The notes under the pieces are model-generated. The model did not search any database and was not told the DNA's origin. It was given only the letters and a program-made list of their open reading frames with translations. A stretch of DNA of 45,161 bases from an uncultured Kiloniellales bacterium (GTDB taxonomy: Bacteria; Pseudomonadota; Alphaproteobacteria; Kiloniellales; JAKSDN01), in NCBI GenBank assembly GCA_947258885.1, contig CAMYKD010000048.1, positions 1-45,161 of the forward strand, written 5' to 3'. The position numbers and the translations under genes are program-made. Below are positions 16,030 through 24,393 of the stretch, one piece after another; the stretch's first letter is position 1, and every line of letters starts with the position of its first letter.

Positions 16030-17049
16030 CGTGAGGCGAAATCTGTTCGTTTCCTGGATGTAGACGCGGCCGGGGACCAGGTCCGACCGCGTGCCGACGA
16101 GGACCTTTTGCATGTCGTCGACGACCCTGGGGCTGTCGAGATAGTAGGAGTGCTCGACCACGCCGCTGACGACCGGCGTGCAGTCGATCAGCGTTACCTT
16201 GCCCGGAACTCCGCGCGGCACGCGCGGACCGTCGTCTCCCAGCCGGTCCGGATTTCCCTTGGTCTTGTCCGACACGGCCATCGCCCGGTCCTCGTTGTTG
16301 AAGTAGACGTTCACGCGCTTGGCCAAGCGTGGCAGCCGCTTCAGCTTGTGGTCGTGCTCGAAGGCGTCGTCGTCCTCGTCGGCCGCCATCAGGTAGACTT
16401 GGTCGAAGATTCGCGGCATCCGGCCGGAAGACTGCCTTTCGATCTCCTGCACCGCGTGGCGAAGGACGTAGTTGCCCATGCTGTGAGCGACGAGATGAAT
16501 GCGCTGATCGCAGGCCTCCTGCGGCGTGGAACCACGCAGGAAATTGGCCAGCTTAAGGAAGCCTCTGGCGAAGGCCGGGCCCGAGGCGGCAGCGTCCTGG
16601 CGGTCGTTGGCATAGGCGAGATAGGGCATCATCGAGCCGTCGGAGGGCCACGAGAACAGAACGATATTGACGCCGGGCCCGCCCGCGTCACGCCCGAGGT
16701 TGAGCTTGAGCCGGGCCGCGGCGGTCAAGGCTTCCTTGAAGCTGACATTGTAGCCGTGAATGAAGATCACCGTGTCGCGTTTGGCCGACGCCATCTTGCG
16801 CCGTGCGTGTTCGAACACGCTTTGACTGCCCAGCATGGAGCCCTTGCCGTCCTTCTGCTTGCGCCCGGCGTCCTTGACCAGTCTCTCCCGCGCCACCTGC
16901 ACGGCGTACGTCTCGAGCTTGTCGCCGCTAACCTCCGCTTGCCCGAAACGCAGGCTGGCGAGGCCGGCCGCGCTAAAGTCCGCGCCGAAATCGTCCGGCT
17001 TTTGCTGGCGATTGGGTTTTCGATTGGTCGCGAAGTATACCTTGACCAT
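16027..17049 (-). CDS. Alpha/beta hydrolase (DUF900-type serine hydrolase)
   Basis: A 340-residue protein. After a short start (MVKVYFATNRKPNRQQKPDD) it has the alpha/beta fold landmarks: oxyanion strand DTVIFIHGYNVSFKEAL, nucleophile elbow with Ser190 in VAHSMGNYVL, and a late HSYYLDSP that probably holds the histidine. DUF900 members are lipase/esterase-like enzymes whose true substrates are mostly unknown. The start at 17049 has AAGGGGAAG before it; the open frame runs further upstream, but that part is low in protein character. The TAG stop directly touches a repeat end (16013-16029). Confidence 0.82.
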   Translation of the reverse strand: MVKVYFATNRKPNRQQKPDDFGADFSAAGLASLRFGQAEVSGDKLETYAVQVARERLVKDAGRKQKDGKGSMLGSQSVFEHARRKMASAKRDTVIFIHGYNVSFKEALTAAARLKLNLGRDAGGPGVNIVLFSWPSDGSMMPYLAYANDRQDAAASGPAFARGFLKLANFLRGSTPQEACDQRIHLVAHSMGNYVLRHAVQEIERQSSGRMPRIFDQVYLMAADEDDDAFEHDHKLKRLPRLAKRVNVYFNNEDRAMAVSDKTKGNPDRLGDDGPRVPRGVPGKVTLIDCTPVVSGVVEHSYYLDSPRVVDDMQKVLVGTRSDLVPGRVYIQETNRFRLT

Positions 17050-17511
17050 GGCTTCCCCTTTTTCGTGCGGGTCGATCCAAACGAAACACGGGCGCCTGTG
17101 CAGGCAGGACGAGCCGGGCGACAGAAGCAGGATAGCCGATTTCGTTGCCCCGCGAAACGTCGTGGACAACCGGCTTGGCTCGGCCGGACCTTCGACGGTC
17201 GCACCGCCGAGCCGGCTCCCCCACAGCTCCGACACCACGTCAGGGGACATGACCGGGCTTGGCGTCGGCCAGCAGGCGTCCGACAACCCTTTACAGCTCC
17301 CGGTACTCGAGCGTTTTCCTCGGCACATGGATTCTCCCACCACTCTTCGCTAGTCTTCGCCGTAGGGAAGCCAACAATGGACCACCGCGTCGCTGCCGCC
17401 GTTGCTGCCGAGTCCGTCGGCCATCCACTCCCCCGGGCCGAGGGATCCGGGCGTGCCACGCCAATTCCACGTCGCCCAGGCCGTTTGGGGACTTCATAGG
17501 GGAACCGGGAG
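17050..17511. other. 462 bp between divergent genes, no convincing gene
   Basis: This lies between the divergently oriented hydrolase (minus) and oxidoreductase (plus) genes and must contain promoters for both. I see no clear consensus promoter, terminator or protein-like frame. Open frames in it are Arg/Pro/Ser-rich and not convincing. Confidence 0.5.
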
Positions 17512-17608
17512 ATGTCGGAAGCCAAGTCACCCTTTCATCGGGGCGAGAAGGAGATCCAGTCGCGGCTCGGCGTAGAGGGAGGAGAAGATAGAGGACCTGG
17601 GCCGCCGG
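17512..17608 (+). pseudogene. Frameshifted 5' end of the four-domain oxidoreductase gene
   Basis: An ATG at 17512 with AGGGGAACCGGGAG before it opens a frame reading MSEAKSPFHRGEKEIQSRLG. This matches the conserved N-terminus of COG3576-type PPOX proteins. That frame is lost, while the next frame reads EKIEDLGRRMIRDD, the expected continuation. Deleting one G of the GGG at 17577-17579 would join them into one open frame. So the true start is probably 17512 and the DNA shown carries a +1 shift, either a real mutation or a sequencing error. Confidence 0.65.
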
Positions 17609-20245
17609 ATGATCCGCGATGACCTGCCGGAGGCGCACCAGGCGTTTTTCTCGCGCCTGCCCCTGGTGATCGTCGGCACGATCGACCCCGTCGGCCGGCC
17701 CTGGGCATCGGTCCTGGCCGGCGAGCCCGGGTTCGTCCGGGCGGCCGGCGCGCGCACGCTCGACGTGACGGCGCGGCCGATCTACGGAGATCCCTTGAGC
17801 GAGTGCCTCGTCGACGGCGCGGACATAGGCGCCTTGGGGCTCGAGTTCCAAAGCCGCCGGCGCAATCGCGTGAACGGCAAGGTGAGCGGCAGAAGCCAGG
17901 ACGGATTTCAGATCCAGGTCGCCCAAAGCTTCGGAAACTGTCCCAAATACATCCAGGCCCGCCAGCCCACCCCGGGCGGCGGGATCGAGAGCATCGGCGA
18001 GAAAAGGCCGGTCCACCGTGCCGAGGCCCTGACCAAGGACCAGGCGGCCATCGTCGCGCGCGCCGACACCCTGTTCATCGCCAGCCAGTTCTCGGAAGAC
18101 GCCGCCGATTGGAGCCACGGGGTCGACGTGTCGCACCGCGGCGGCAGGCCGGGCTTCGTCCTGGTCGCGCACGAGACCTTGGTATTGCTCCCGGACTACT
18201 CCGGTAACTGCATGTTCAACACGCTGGGCAACATCGCGATCAATCCGAAATGCGGGCTCCTGTTCATCGATTTCGACAGCGGCGATACGCTTCAGCTGAC
18301 AGGCGCGGCCGAGATCCTCTGGGAGCCGGCCCATACGCGACGCTTTCCCGGCGCCAAGAGGGTGCTGGCCTTCGCCGTCGAGGAGTCGCTGCACATAGAA
18401 CGGGCCCTGCCCTTCACCTGGGACTTCCAGGGCTACTCCCCCGTCTTCGACGAATTCGAACCTGCCAGCACCGGGGGCGGGGCCGCCGCGCAACTGCCCC
18501 CCATGACGCTCAAGTCCGTCAACGTGTCGATGCCCAAGGACATCGTGCACGACGGCAAGGTCGTCACGACCGGCATCTTCAAGGAGCCGGTCGAGGGGCG
18601 GGTGATGCTGGGCAGGCTGAACCTGGAGGGCGACGGACAGGCGGACCTCTGGGGCCACGGCGGGGCCTTCAGGGCGGTCTACGTGTACGCCTTCGAGAAC
18701 TACGCCTACTGGGCGCGCAAGCTGGGGCGCGACGATTTCGCCATCGGCCAGTTCGGCGAGAACTTCACGGTCGAGGGCATGCTGGAGGACGATATCCACG
18801 TCGGCGACGTGTTCCGCGTGGGCAGCGCCTTGGTCGAGGTCAGCCAGCCGCGCGTGCCCTGCTACAAGCTGGCGATGAAGATGGGGATCGAGGGGTTCCA
18901 GAACCAATTCCTGGCAAGCGGCCGAATGGGGTTCTATCTCCGCGTCCTCGAAGAGGGCGAGGTCGGCGCCGGCGACACGATCGAGCTCGTCACGCGAGAC
19001 CCCGGGGCCATGACCGTGCGCGCGGTCAACGACCTTCTGTATTTCGACAAGCAGAACCTGGAAGCCGCCAGCAAGGCCTTGGACATTCCGGCGCTTTCGC
19101 ACGGCTGGAAAGGCTCGTTCGAAGAGCGGCTGGCCAAGGCGGCGACCGCCGGGACCCGCGAGCGGTATCGCAGTTTCGTCGTGGACCGGAAAAAGCGCGA
19201 GAGCGAGACCATCACCTCCTTCTATCTGCTGCCCGAGGACGGCGCCGCGTTGCCCCCGTTCCTGCCCGGCCAGTTCCTCACCTTCGAGCTGAGCATCCCG
19301 GGCCAGCCGAAACCGGTGCTCCGGACCTATTCGCTCTCCGACGGCCCCAATGCCGGCCACTATCGCGTAAGCGTAAAACGCGAGCCCGCGCCCGCTGACC
19401 GACCGGACTTGGCGCCCGGATTGTCGTCGAACTATTTGCACGACGAGGTGGAGGTCGGCGCCAAGCTCCGCGTCGGGGCGCCGCGCGGCAAGTTCCATCT
19501 CGATCCGGAGGGCGACAGGCCGGTCGTCCTGCTGAGCGCCGGCGTGGGCCTCACCCCGATGATCAGCATGATGAACGCGATCGTCCAGAGCGGCGGCCGG
19601 CGGCCCGTCTGGTTCATTCACGGAGCCCGCGACGGCCGCGAGCACGCCATGGGCGCGCATGTCCGGCGGATGGCCGCCGCCAACGGAAACGTTCATGCCC
19701 ATATCCGCTACAGCCAGCCGGGTGCGGGGGATATCGAGGGCCACGGCTACGACAGCCGGGGTCGTGTCGACATCGCCTTGTTGAAGCAGGTGCTTCCCTT
19801 CGACGATTACGAGTTCTACCTCTGCGGACCGACGCCCTTCATGCGGTCGCTCTACCGCGGGCTACTGTCCCTCGATGTCTCGGAGAAACGCATCCACTAC
19901 GAGTTCTTCGGCCCGGCCTCGGCCCTGAAGGACGACGCCAGGCCCGCCGGCCCGGCGAAGGTGCCGAGCGCCGAGGCGGAGCTTGCCGGCGGGATCCAGG
20001 TGATGTTCGCGCGCTCGGGCGTGACCGCCGGCTGGGACCCGGCCTGCGAGAGCATCCTGGACCTCGCCGAGCAGCATGGCCTGAACCCCGACTACAGTTG
20101 CCGGTCGGGCATCTGCCACACCTGTCTCTGCCCGTTGGCCGAGGGCGAGGTCGAATACCTCGAGGAGCCCCTGGACCAGCCGGACCCGGGCTGCGTGCTG
20201 ATCTGCTGCTCGCGGCCCAAGACCAGCCTCGTCATCGAACTGTGA
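17609..20245 (+). CDS. Fusion oxidoreductase: PPOX barrel, MOSC domain, ferredoxin reductase, 2Fe-2S
   Basis: The visible frame is 878 residues and holds four domains in order. Residues 1 to about 298 are a pyridoxamine-oxidase-like split barrel (LPLVIVGTIDPVGRPWASVL). Residues 299 to about 490 are a MOSC domain (LWGHGGAFRAVYVYAFENYA and FGENFTVEGMLEDDI, with the conserved Cys in RVPCYKLAMKMG). Residues about 518-785 are a flavin/NAD(P) reductase (RTYSLSDGP, VVLLSAGVGLTPMISMMNAI, FYLCGPTPFM). Residues about 790-878 are a plant-type 2Fe-2S domain with Cys831, 836, 839 and a late CC pair. MOSC proteins such as YcbX and mARC handle N-hydroxylated compounds through molybdenum cofactor. The fused reductase and iron-sulfur parts look like a built-in electron supply. 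Function is inferred. The 5' end appears frameshifted (see 17512-17608). Confidence 0.87.
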   Translation: MIRDDLPEAHQAFFSRLPLVIVGTIDPVGRPWASVLAGEPGFVRAAGARTLDVTARPIYGDPLSECLVDGADIGALGLEFQSRRRNRVNGKVSGRSQDGFQIQVAQSFGNCPKYIQARQPTPGGGIESIGEKRPVHRAEALTKDQAAIVARADTLFIASQFSEDAADWSHGVDVSHRGGRPGFVLVAHETLVLLPDYSGNCMFNTLGNIAINPKCGLLFIDFDSGDTLQLTGAAEILWEPAHTRRFPGAKRVLAFAVEESLHIERALPFTWDFQGYSPVFDEFEPASTGGGAAAQLPPMTLKSVNVSMPKDIVHDGKVVTTGIFKEPVEGRVMLGRLNLEGDGQADLWGHGGAFRAVYVYAFENYAYWARKLGRDDFAIGQFGENFTVEGMLEDDIHVGDVFRVGSALVEVSQPRVPCYKLAMKMGIEGFQNQFLASGRMGFYLRVLEEGEVGAGDTIELVTRDPGAMTVRAVNDLLYFDKQNLEAASKALDIPALSHGWKGSFEERLAKAATAGTRERYRSFVVDRKKRESETITSFYLLPEDGAALPPFLPGQFLTFELSIPGQPKPVLRTYSLSDGPNAGHYRVSVKREPAPADRPDLAPGLSSNYLHDEVEVGAKLRVGAPRGKFHLDPEGDRPVVLLSAGVGLTPMISMMNAIVQSGGRRPVWFIHGARDGREHAMGAHVRRMAAANGNVHAHIRYSQPGAGDIEGHGYDSRGRVDIALLKQVLPFDDYEFYLCGPTPFMRSLYRGLLSLDVSEKRIHYEFFGPASALKDDARPAGPAKVPSAEAELAGGIQVMFARSGVTAGWDPACESILDLAEQHGLNPDYSCRSGICHTCLCPLAEGEVEYLEEPLDQPDPGCVLICCSRPKTSLVIEL

Positions 20246-20296
20246 CGGGAGTCCATATCTCAGCGTTGCAACTGCGTTATCGGCTCAGCGTTGGAC

Positions 20297-21676
20297 CTAT
20301 ACCAACGGCTTCAGGTCGCCCAGCAGGGTCGGAATCAACTCCGTGACGGTCGGGTGAATGTGCATGGCCCGCTGGATCACGGTGTAGGGCACGTCGGCGT
20401 ACATCACGTCGAGCAGGGAGTGGACGACCTCGTCGCCGCCGATTCCCAGAATCGCCGCCCCGAGGATCCTCTTGGTCTCCGCATCGACCAGGACCTTCAT
20501 GAATCCCTGGGTCTCGCCGCGCTCGCGGGCGCGCCCGACGCGCGCCATCATCATCTTGCCGATCAACGCCTTGCGGCCCGACTCCCGGACCTCCCGCTCG
20601 GTCATGCCGACCCGGCCCAGGGGCGGGTCGATAAAGAGCCCGTAGGTCGTTATGCGGTCGGTCACGCGGCGGGCATCGTCGTCGAACATGTTGGCGGCGA
20701 CGATCTCGAAATCGTTGTATGACGTATGGGTGAATGCGCCCCGGCCGTTGGCGTCGCCGATCGCCCAGATTCCCGGCACGTTGGTTCGAAGCTGGTCGTC
20801 GACCGTGATGAACCCGCGCGGGTCCGTCTCGACGCCGGCCGTGTCGAGCCCCAAGTCGTCCGTGTTGGGACGGCGGCCGACGGCCAAGAGCACATGGCTT
20901 CCGACAATTTCCTCGGGACCCGGCTCGCAGTCGGCGGTGACCGCGACTTGGTCGCCGCGTTTTGCGAAAGCAATGCAGGCCGCGTCGAGGCGCACCTCGA
21001 CGCCTTCGGCCTCCAGTATCCCTTTCACCTCGGCCGAGACATCCTCGTCGTCGCGCGCGATCAATCGGCCACCCATTTCCACGACGGTGACGCGGCTGCC
21101 GAAGCGGCGGTACATCTGGGCGAACTCGAGCCCGATATAGCTTCCGCCGATGACGACCAGATGTTCCGGCAGGAAGTCCACATCCATGATGCTGGAGTTC
21201 GTGAGGTAGTCGACATCGTCGAGGCCGGGCAGGTCCGGGACGTTCGCGCGGGCGCCCACGTTGAGGATGATCCTGTCGGCCTCGATCGACTCGCCGTTCA
21301 CCCGAACCGAAGACGCGCTCTCCAAACGGCCATGGCCTTCGTAGACGGTCAGGTTTTCCATGGTCTTGAGCCAGTTCGTCACGCCTTCGTTCGACTGCCG
21401 CACCACCGCGTCCTTGCGCGCCTTGACCTGCTTCATGTCGACGGCGATGGACCCCTCGATGGCGACGCCGAAATCCGCGCCGCGCCGCGCCATGTGGGCG
21501 GCCCGTGCGCTGGCCACCAGGGTCTTGGTCGGGATGCAGCCGACGTTCACGCAGGTGCCGCCGAAGAGCTTCCGTTCGATGATGGCCGTCTTCATGCCCT
21601 CTCGGGTCATCCGCGCGGCAAGCGACGGTCCGGACTGACCCGTGCCGATGACGATCGCGTCGAACTTTTCCGCCAT
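20297..21676 (-). CDS. FAD/NAD(P) oxidoreductase, mercuric-reductase-like (pyridine disulfide family)
   Basis: A 459-residue flavoprotein. It has the FAD-binding start (FDAIVIGTGQSGPSLAARM), the redox-active cysteine pair Cys42/Cys47 in GGTCVNVGCIPTKT, a second nucleotide fold (LVVIGGSYIGLEFAQMYRRF) and the FAD contact IWAIGDANGRGAFTHTSYND. The dimer-interface end (MHIHPTVTELIPTLLGDL) has the histidine near the active site. The C-terminal cysteine pair of true mercuric reductases is absent, and no mer regulator is nearby, so mercury reduction is unlikely. The substrate is unknown. The stop TAG lies in TTGGTATAG, which resembles an element end. A repeat at 21704-21736 sits 27 bp before the start. 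Confidence 0.9.
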   Translation of the reverse strand: MAEKFDAIVIGTGQSGPSLAARMTREGMKTAIIERKLFGGTCVNVGCIPTKTLVASARAAHMARRGADFGVAIEGSIAVDMKQVKARKDAVVRQSNEGVTNWLKTMENLTVYEGHGRLESASSVRVNGESIEADRIILNVGARANVPDLPGLDDVDYLTNSSIMDVDFLPEHLVVIGGSYIGLEFAQMYRRFGSRVTVVEMGGRLIARDDEDVSAEVKGILEAEGVEVRLDAACIAFAKRGDQVAVTADCEPGPEEIVGSHVLLAVGRRPNTDDLGLDTAGVETDPRGFITVDDQLRTNVPGIWAIGDANGRGAFTHTSYNDFEIVAANMFDDDARRVTDRITTYGLFIDPPLGRVGMTEREVRESGRKALIGKMMMARVGRARERGETQGFMKVLVDAETKRILGAAILGIGGDEVVHSLLDVMYADVPYTVIQRAMHIHPTVTELIPTLLGDLKPLV

Positions 21677-21703
21677 GAGTGCCTCCCCGTTGCTGGAGGC
21701 CTT

Positions 21704-21736
21704 ATACCAGAAGTCAGTGATAACGACTTTTGGAAT
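21704..21736. repeat. Palindromic element-end repeat upstream of the flavoprotein gene
   Basis: ATACCAGAAGTC at 21704-21715 faces GACTTTTGGAAT at 21725-21736. The two halves are near-complements with two mismatches in 12 bases. The right half shares ACGACTTTTGG with the repeat at 15074-15122. Its position 27 bp before the flavoprotein start means it could alter that gene's promoter or mRNA leader. Confidence 0.5.
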
Positions 21737-21814
21737 CAGATACAGGCCCACCGTCGCCGGATTCCGGCGCGCCTTTCGGAACGCCTTGCCAGGGGTCCTG
21801 CTCCGCTCCGCCGC

Positions 21815-22450
21815 CTACCCGCCGCCGCGCAGCCCCTCGACGAAGACGCTGAGGCCGATCTGGCGTTCGCGCTTGAGGCGTTCGGCGGCGAGGACCGCCG
21901 CGACCTGCGAGAGGCTCGCCTCGAGGTCGCGGTTGACGATGACGTAGTCGTACTCGGCCCAGTGGCTCATCTCGTCGGCGGCCTTGGCCATGCGGTCCCG
22001 GACCACCTGTTCCGGGTCACGCGCGCGGCTGCGCAGCCGGCGCTCCAGCTCCGCGGTCGAGGGCGGCAGGATGAACACCCGGACCAGGTCGTCGCGGGCC
22101 TTTTCCGCGATCTGCTGGGTGCCCTGCCAGTCGATGTCGAAGAGCACGTCGCGGCCGGCCTCGAGCGCCGCGTCGACCGGCGCGGCCGGCGTGCCGTAGC
22201 GGTGGCCGAAGACCCTGGCGTGCTCGAGGAATTGCCCGGCCGCGGCCAGTTCCTCGAATATCGCAGGGGTGACGAAGACGTAATCCTTGCCGTCGATCTC
22301 GCCCGGGCGCTTGGGCCGGGTGGTGGCCGAGACCGACAGGATCACGCCCGGGTCGCGGTCCAGGAGCGCGCGCGCGATCGTCGTCTTGCCGGCCCCCGAG
22401 GGCGAGGAGACGACCAGCATCAGGCCGCGCCGCTTGATGTCGCCGGACAT
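21815..22450 (-). CDS. gmk: Guanylate kinase
   Basis: A 211-residue enzyme that phosphorylates GMP to GDP. The P-loop is SSPSGAGKTT with Lys22. The GMP-binding part (SVSATTRPKRPGEIDGKDYVF, then GHRYGTPAAPVDAAL) and the lid (RLRSRARDPEQVVRDRM) are complete. The ATG at 22450 has GGAGGG before it; an alternative ATG at 22477 overlaps the yicC stop by 4 bp and would add nine residues but lacks a ribosome binding site. It follows yicC, the usual partner in alphaproteobacteria. Confidence 0.95.
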   Translation of the reverse strand: MSGDIKRRGLMLVVSSPSGAGKTTIARALLDRDPGVILSVSATTRPKRPGEIDGKDYVFVTPAIFEELAAAGQFLEHARVFGHRYGTPAAPVDAALEAGRDVLFDIDWQGTQQIAEKARDDLVRVFILPPSTAELERRLRSRARDPEQVVRDRMAKAADEMSHWAEYDYVIVNRDLEASLSQVAAVLAAERLKRERQIGLSVFVEGLRGGG

Positions 22451-22473
22451 GGTCCCGCCCTCCCCCGCTTCCG

Positions 22474-23373
22474 TCATTCGATGTTCTGGACCTGCTCGCG
22501 GAGCTGGTCGATGACGCCCTTGAGCTCCAGGCCGATCCGAGTCAGCTCCACGTCGGGCGCCTTGGAGCAGAGCGTGTTGGCCTCGCGGTTGAACTCCTGG
22601 CAGAGGAAGTCCAGGCGCCGGCCGACCGGTCCGCCCTCGGCCAGCAGCTCGCGGGCGGCGGCGAGATGGGCGTCCAGGCGGTCCAGCTCCTCGCGCACGT
22701 CGGCCTTGGTGATGAGCACCGCGGATTCCTGGGCCAGGCGCTCCTCGGGCAGGGCCGGCGAGGCCGCCAGGAGCTCCTCGACCCGCTCCTTCAGGCGCTG
22801 GCGCAGGGCCTCGGGCTGGGCCGCCGCGCTGGCGGCCGCCTGGCCGACCAGCCCGGCCATGCTCGCCAGATGCCCCTCGACCAGCCCCTGCAGCCGGGCG
22901 CCCTCGGCGCGGCGCACCTCGACCAGGGCGTCCAGGGCCTGCGCCAGATCGGCCGCCATGGCGGCCTCGCGCGCGGCCCGGGCCTCGGCGTCCTCCTCCT
23001 CCTCGACCGCCTCGACCACGCCGCGCAGGGCGAGCAGACCGTCGAGGCGCGGCGCTTCGGCGCCGGGCGCGTCCTTCAGGGTCTTGGCGAGCTCGAGTAG
23101 CTGGTCGAGCAGCTCGCGGTTGACCCGCATGCGGAGCGGCCGGTCCGAGGTATCCACGCTGAGGCCGATCTGCAGGTTGCCGCGCGCGCAGCGCTCGGGC
23201 GCCGCGGCGCGGACCACCGGCTCCAGCGCCTCGTAGCCGGACGGCAGGCGGCTGCGCAGGTCGAGCGACTTGCCGTTCACGCTCTTGATCTCCCAGGTCC
23301 AGGAGATCGTTTCGTCGCCGCCGTCCTGGCGCGCGAAACCGGTCATGCTGGCAACGGGTCTGGTCTTGGCCAC
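22474..23373 (-). CDS. yicC: YicC/YloC family endoribonuclease
   Basis: About 299 residues. The N-terminal conserved MTGFARQDG segment is followed by WEIKSVNGKSLDLRSRLPSGY, and the C-terminal DUF1732 part has RRLDFLCQEFNREANTLCSK and ELKGVIDQLREQVQNIE. Members are RNases that act on small RNA and mRNA targets. I chose the GTG at 23373 (reading MAKTRPVASMTGFARQDG); the ATG at 23346 is the alternative. The middle is rich in Ala/Glu/Leu helices. It shares a 4 bp overlap with the alternative gmk start. Confidence 0.9.
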   Translation of the reverse strand: MAKTRPVASMTGFARQDGGDETISWTWEIKSVNGKSLDLRSRLPSGYEALEPVVRAAAPERCARGNLQIGLSVDTSDRPLRMRVNRELLDQLLELAKTLKDAPGAEAPRLDGLLALRGVVEAVEEEEDAEARAAREAAMAADLAQALDALVEVRRAEGARLQGLVEGHLASMAGLVGQAAASAAAQPEALRQRLKERVEELLAASPALPEERLAQESAVLITKADVREELDRLDAHLAAARELLAEGGPVGRRLDFLCQEFNREANTLCSKAPDVELTRIGLELKGVIDQLREQVQNIE

Positions 23374-23414
23374 GGGGTGGGACTTTCGCAAGGTGATGGG
23401 GGCCGGGGCCGTTA

Positions 23415-23420
23415 TATACT
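23415..23420 (+). promoter_or_regulatory. Possible -10 box for the SDR gene
   Basis: TATACT lies 36 bp before the GTG start of the SDR gene, in the 83 bp gap between the divergent yicC and SDR genes. No good -35 box stands at the right spacing (AAGGTG only). Weak call. Confidence 0.3.
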
Positions 23421-23456
23421 CGTGGCCGAGCCGCAACAAGCAAGGGAGGCCGGCAG

Positions 23457-24218
23457 GTGCGCGACCCCAAATCGATCCTGATCACCGGCGCGTCCAGCGG
23501 TATCGGCGAGGCGCTGGCGCTCGCCTATGCGCGGCCCGGCGCCCATCTGGCGCTGACCGGCCGCGCCGCGGCGCGCCTGGAAGCCGTGGCCGGGGCCTGC
23601 CGCGAAAAGGGCGCGGCCACGGCGGCGGCGCTCATCGACGTGACCGAGCGCGACGCCATGGCCCGCTGGATCGCCGAGCGCGACGCCGCGGCGCCGCTCG
23701 AGCTGGTGATCGCCAACGCCGGGATCTCCGCCGGCACCGGGCGCCTGGGCGAGACCGACGAGCAGGCGCGGCAGATCTTCGCGGTCAACTTCGACGGCGT
23801 GTTGAACACGGTGCTGCCGGCGCTGGACGGTTTCCGGGCGCGGCGCCGGGGCCAGGTCGCGATCCTCTCCTCGCTGGCCGGGTTCCGCGGCATTCCGGGC
23901 GCCCCCGCCTACTGCGCCTCGAAGGCCGCGGTGAAGGTCTGGGGCGAGGCCCTGCGCGGCCACCTGGCGCCCGAGGGCATCGGCGTCACCGTGGTCTGCC
24001 CCGGCTTCGTCAAGAGCCGCATGACCGCGGTCAACCGCTTCCCCATGCCGCTGCTGATGGAGGTCGAGCGGGCCGCGGCGATCATCCAACGGGGTCTCGC
24101 CCGCAACAAGGCTCGCATCGCCTTCCCCCGGCGCCTGGCCGCCGCGGTCTGGCTGCTCGCCGCCCTGCCGCCGGCGCTCACCGACCCCCTGCTGCGCCGC
24201 CTGCCGGAGAAGGGGTGA
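23457..24218 (+). CDS. Short-chain dehydrogenase/reductase (SDR)
   Basis: A 253-residue classical SDR. The NAD(P)-binding motif is TGASSGIGEALALAYA. NAG is in LVIANAGIS, the catalytic Ser and Tyr are in ILSSLAGFRGIPGAPAYCAS followed by KAAV, and the end is hydrophobic (LAAAVWLLAALPPAL), suggesting membrane contact. The start is GTG with AGGGAGG upstream. The substrate is unknown. It is oriented opposite to its neighbours and sits beside the REP-like repeat, both in the segment that interrupts the mltG/yicC order. Confidence 0.88.
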   Translation: MRDPKSILITGASSGIGEALALAYARPGAHLALTGRAAARLEAVAGACREKGAATAAALIDVTERDAMARWIAERDAAAPLELVIANAGISAGTGRLGETDEQARQIFAVNFDGVLNTVLPALDGFRARRRGQVAILSSLAGFRGIPGAPAYCASKAAVKVWGEALRGHLAPEGIGVTVVCPGFVKSRMTAVNRFPMPLLMEVERAAAIIQRGLARNKARIAFPRRLAAAVWLLAALPPALTDPLLRRLPEKG

Positions 24219-24234
24219 GGGAAGGAGGGAAACC

Positions 24235-24353
24235 GGGACTGGCTCGCTTTCGCGCAAGCGAAAAGGTGCCTGTCCCGCTTTCCCGGGCCGCCGCGAAGAC
24301 CGCGGCCGGCCGGTCCGCGAAAATGGGGACAGGCACGAGTCGAGCCAGTCCCC
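24235..24353. repeat. REP-like double inverted repeat
   Basis: GGGACTGGCTCG at 24235-24246 pairs with CGAGCCAGTCCC at 24341-24352. Inside, GTGCCTGTCCC at 24266-24276 pairs with GGGACAGGCAC at 24326-24336. The order of the two motifs makes a nested inverted repeat with a GC-rich centre. GGTGCCTGTCCC motifs are found in REP sequences associated with REP-associated tyrosine transposases in other proteobacteria; none is visible in the window. It lies between two convergent genes and may also serve as bidirectional terminator. Confidence 0.75.
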
Positions 24354-24393
24354 GTTTTCGCTCGCAGCGCGAAAGCCGCGGCCAGCCCCGCCG

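Noticed and set aside
17291-19744. Long minus-strand open frame (817 codons)
   Set aside because: Mirror frame of the fusion oxidoreductase, with composition typical of antisense translation.
20289-20307. CGTTGG-ACCTATA-CCAACG inverted repeat between convergent genes
   Set aside because: Only 6 bp arms and no T-run; a terminator could not be supported.
20726-23236. Long plus-strand open frame (836 codons)
   Set aside because: Spans the antisense strands of the flavoprotein, gmk and yicC; no protein-like domains.
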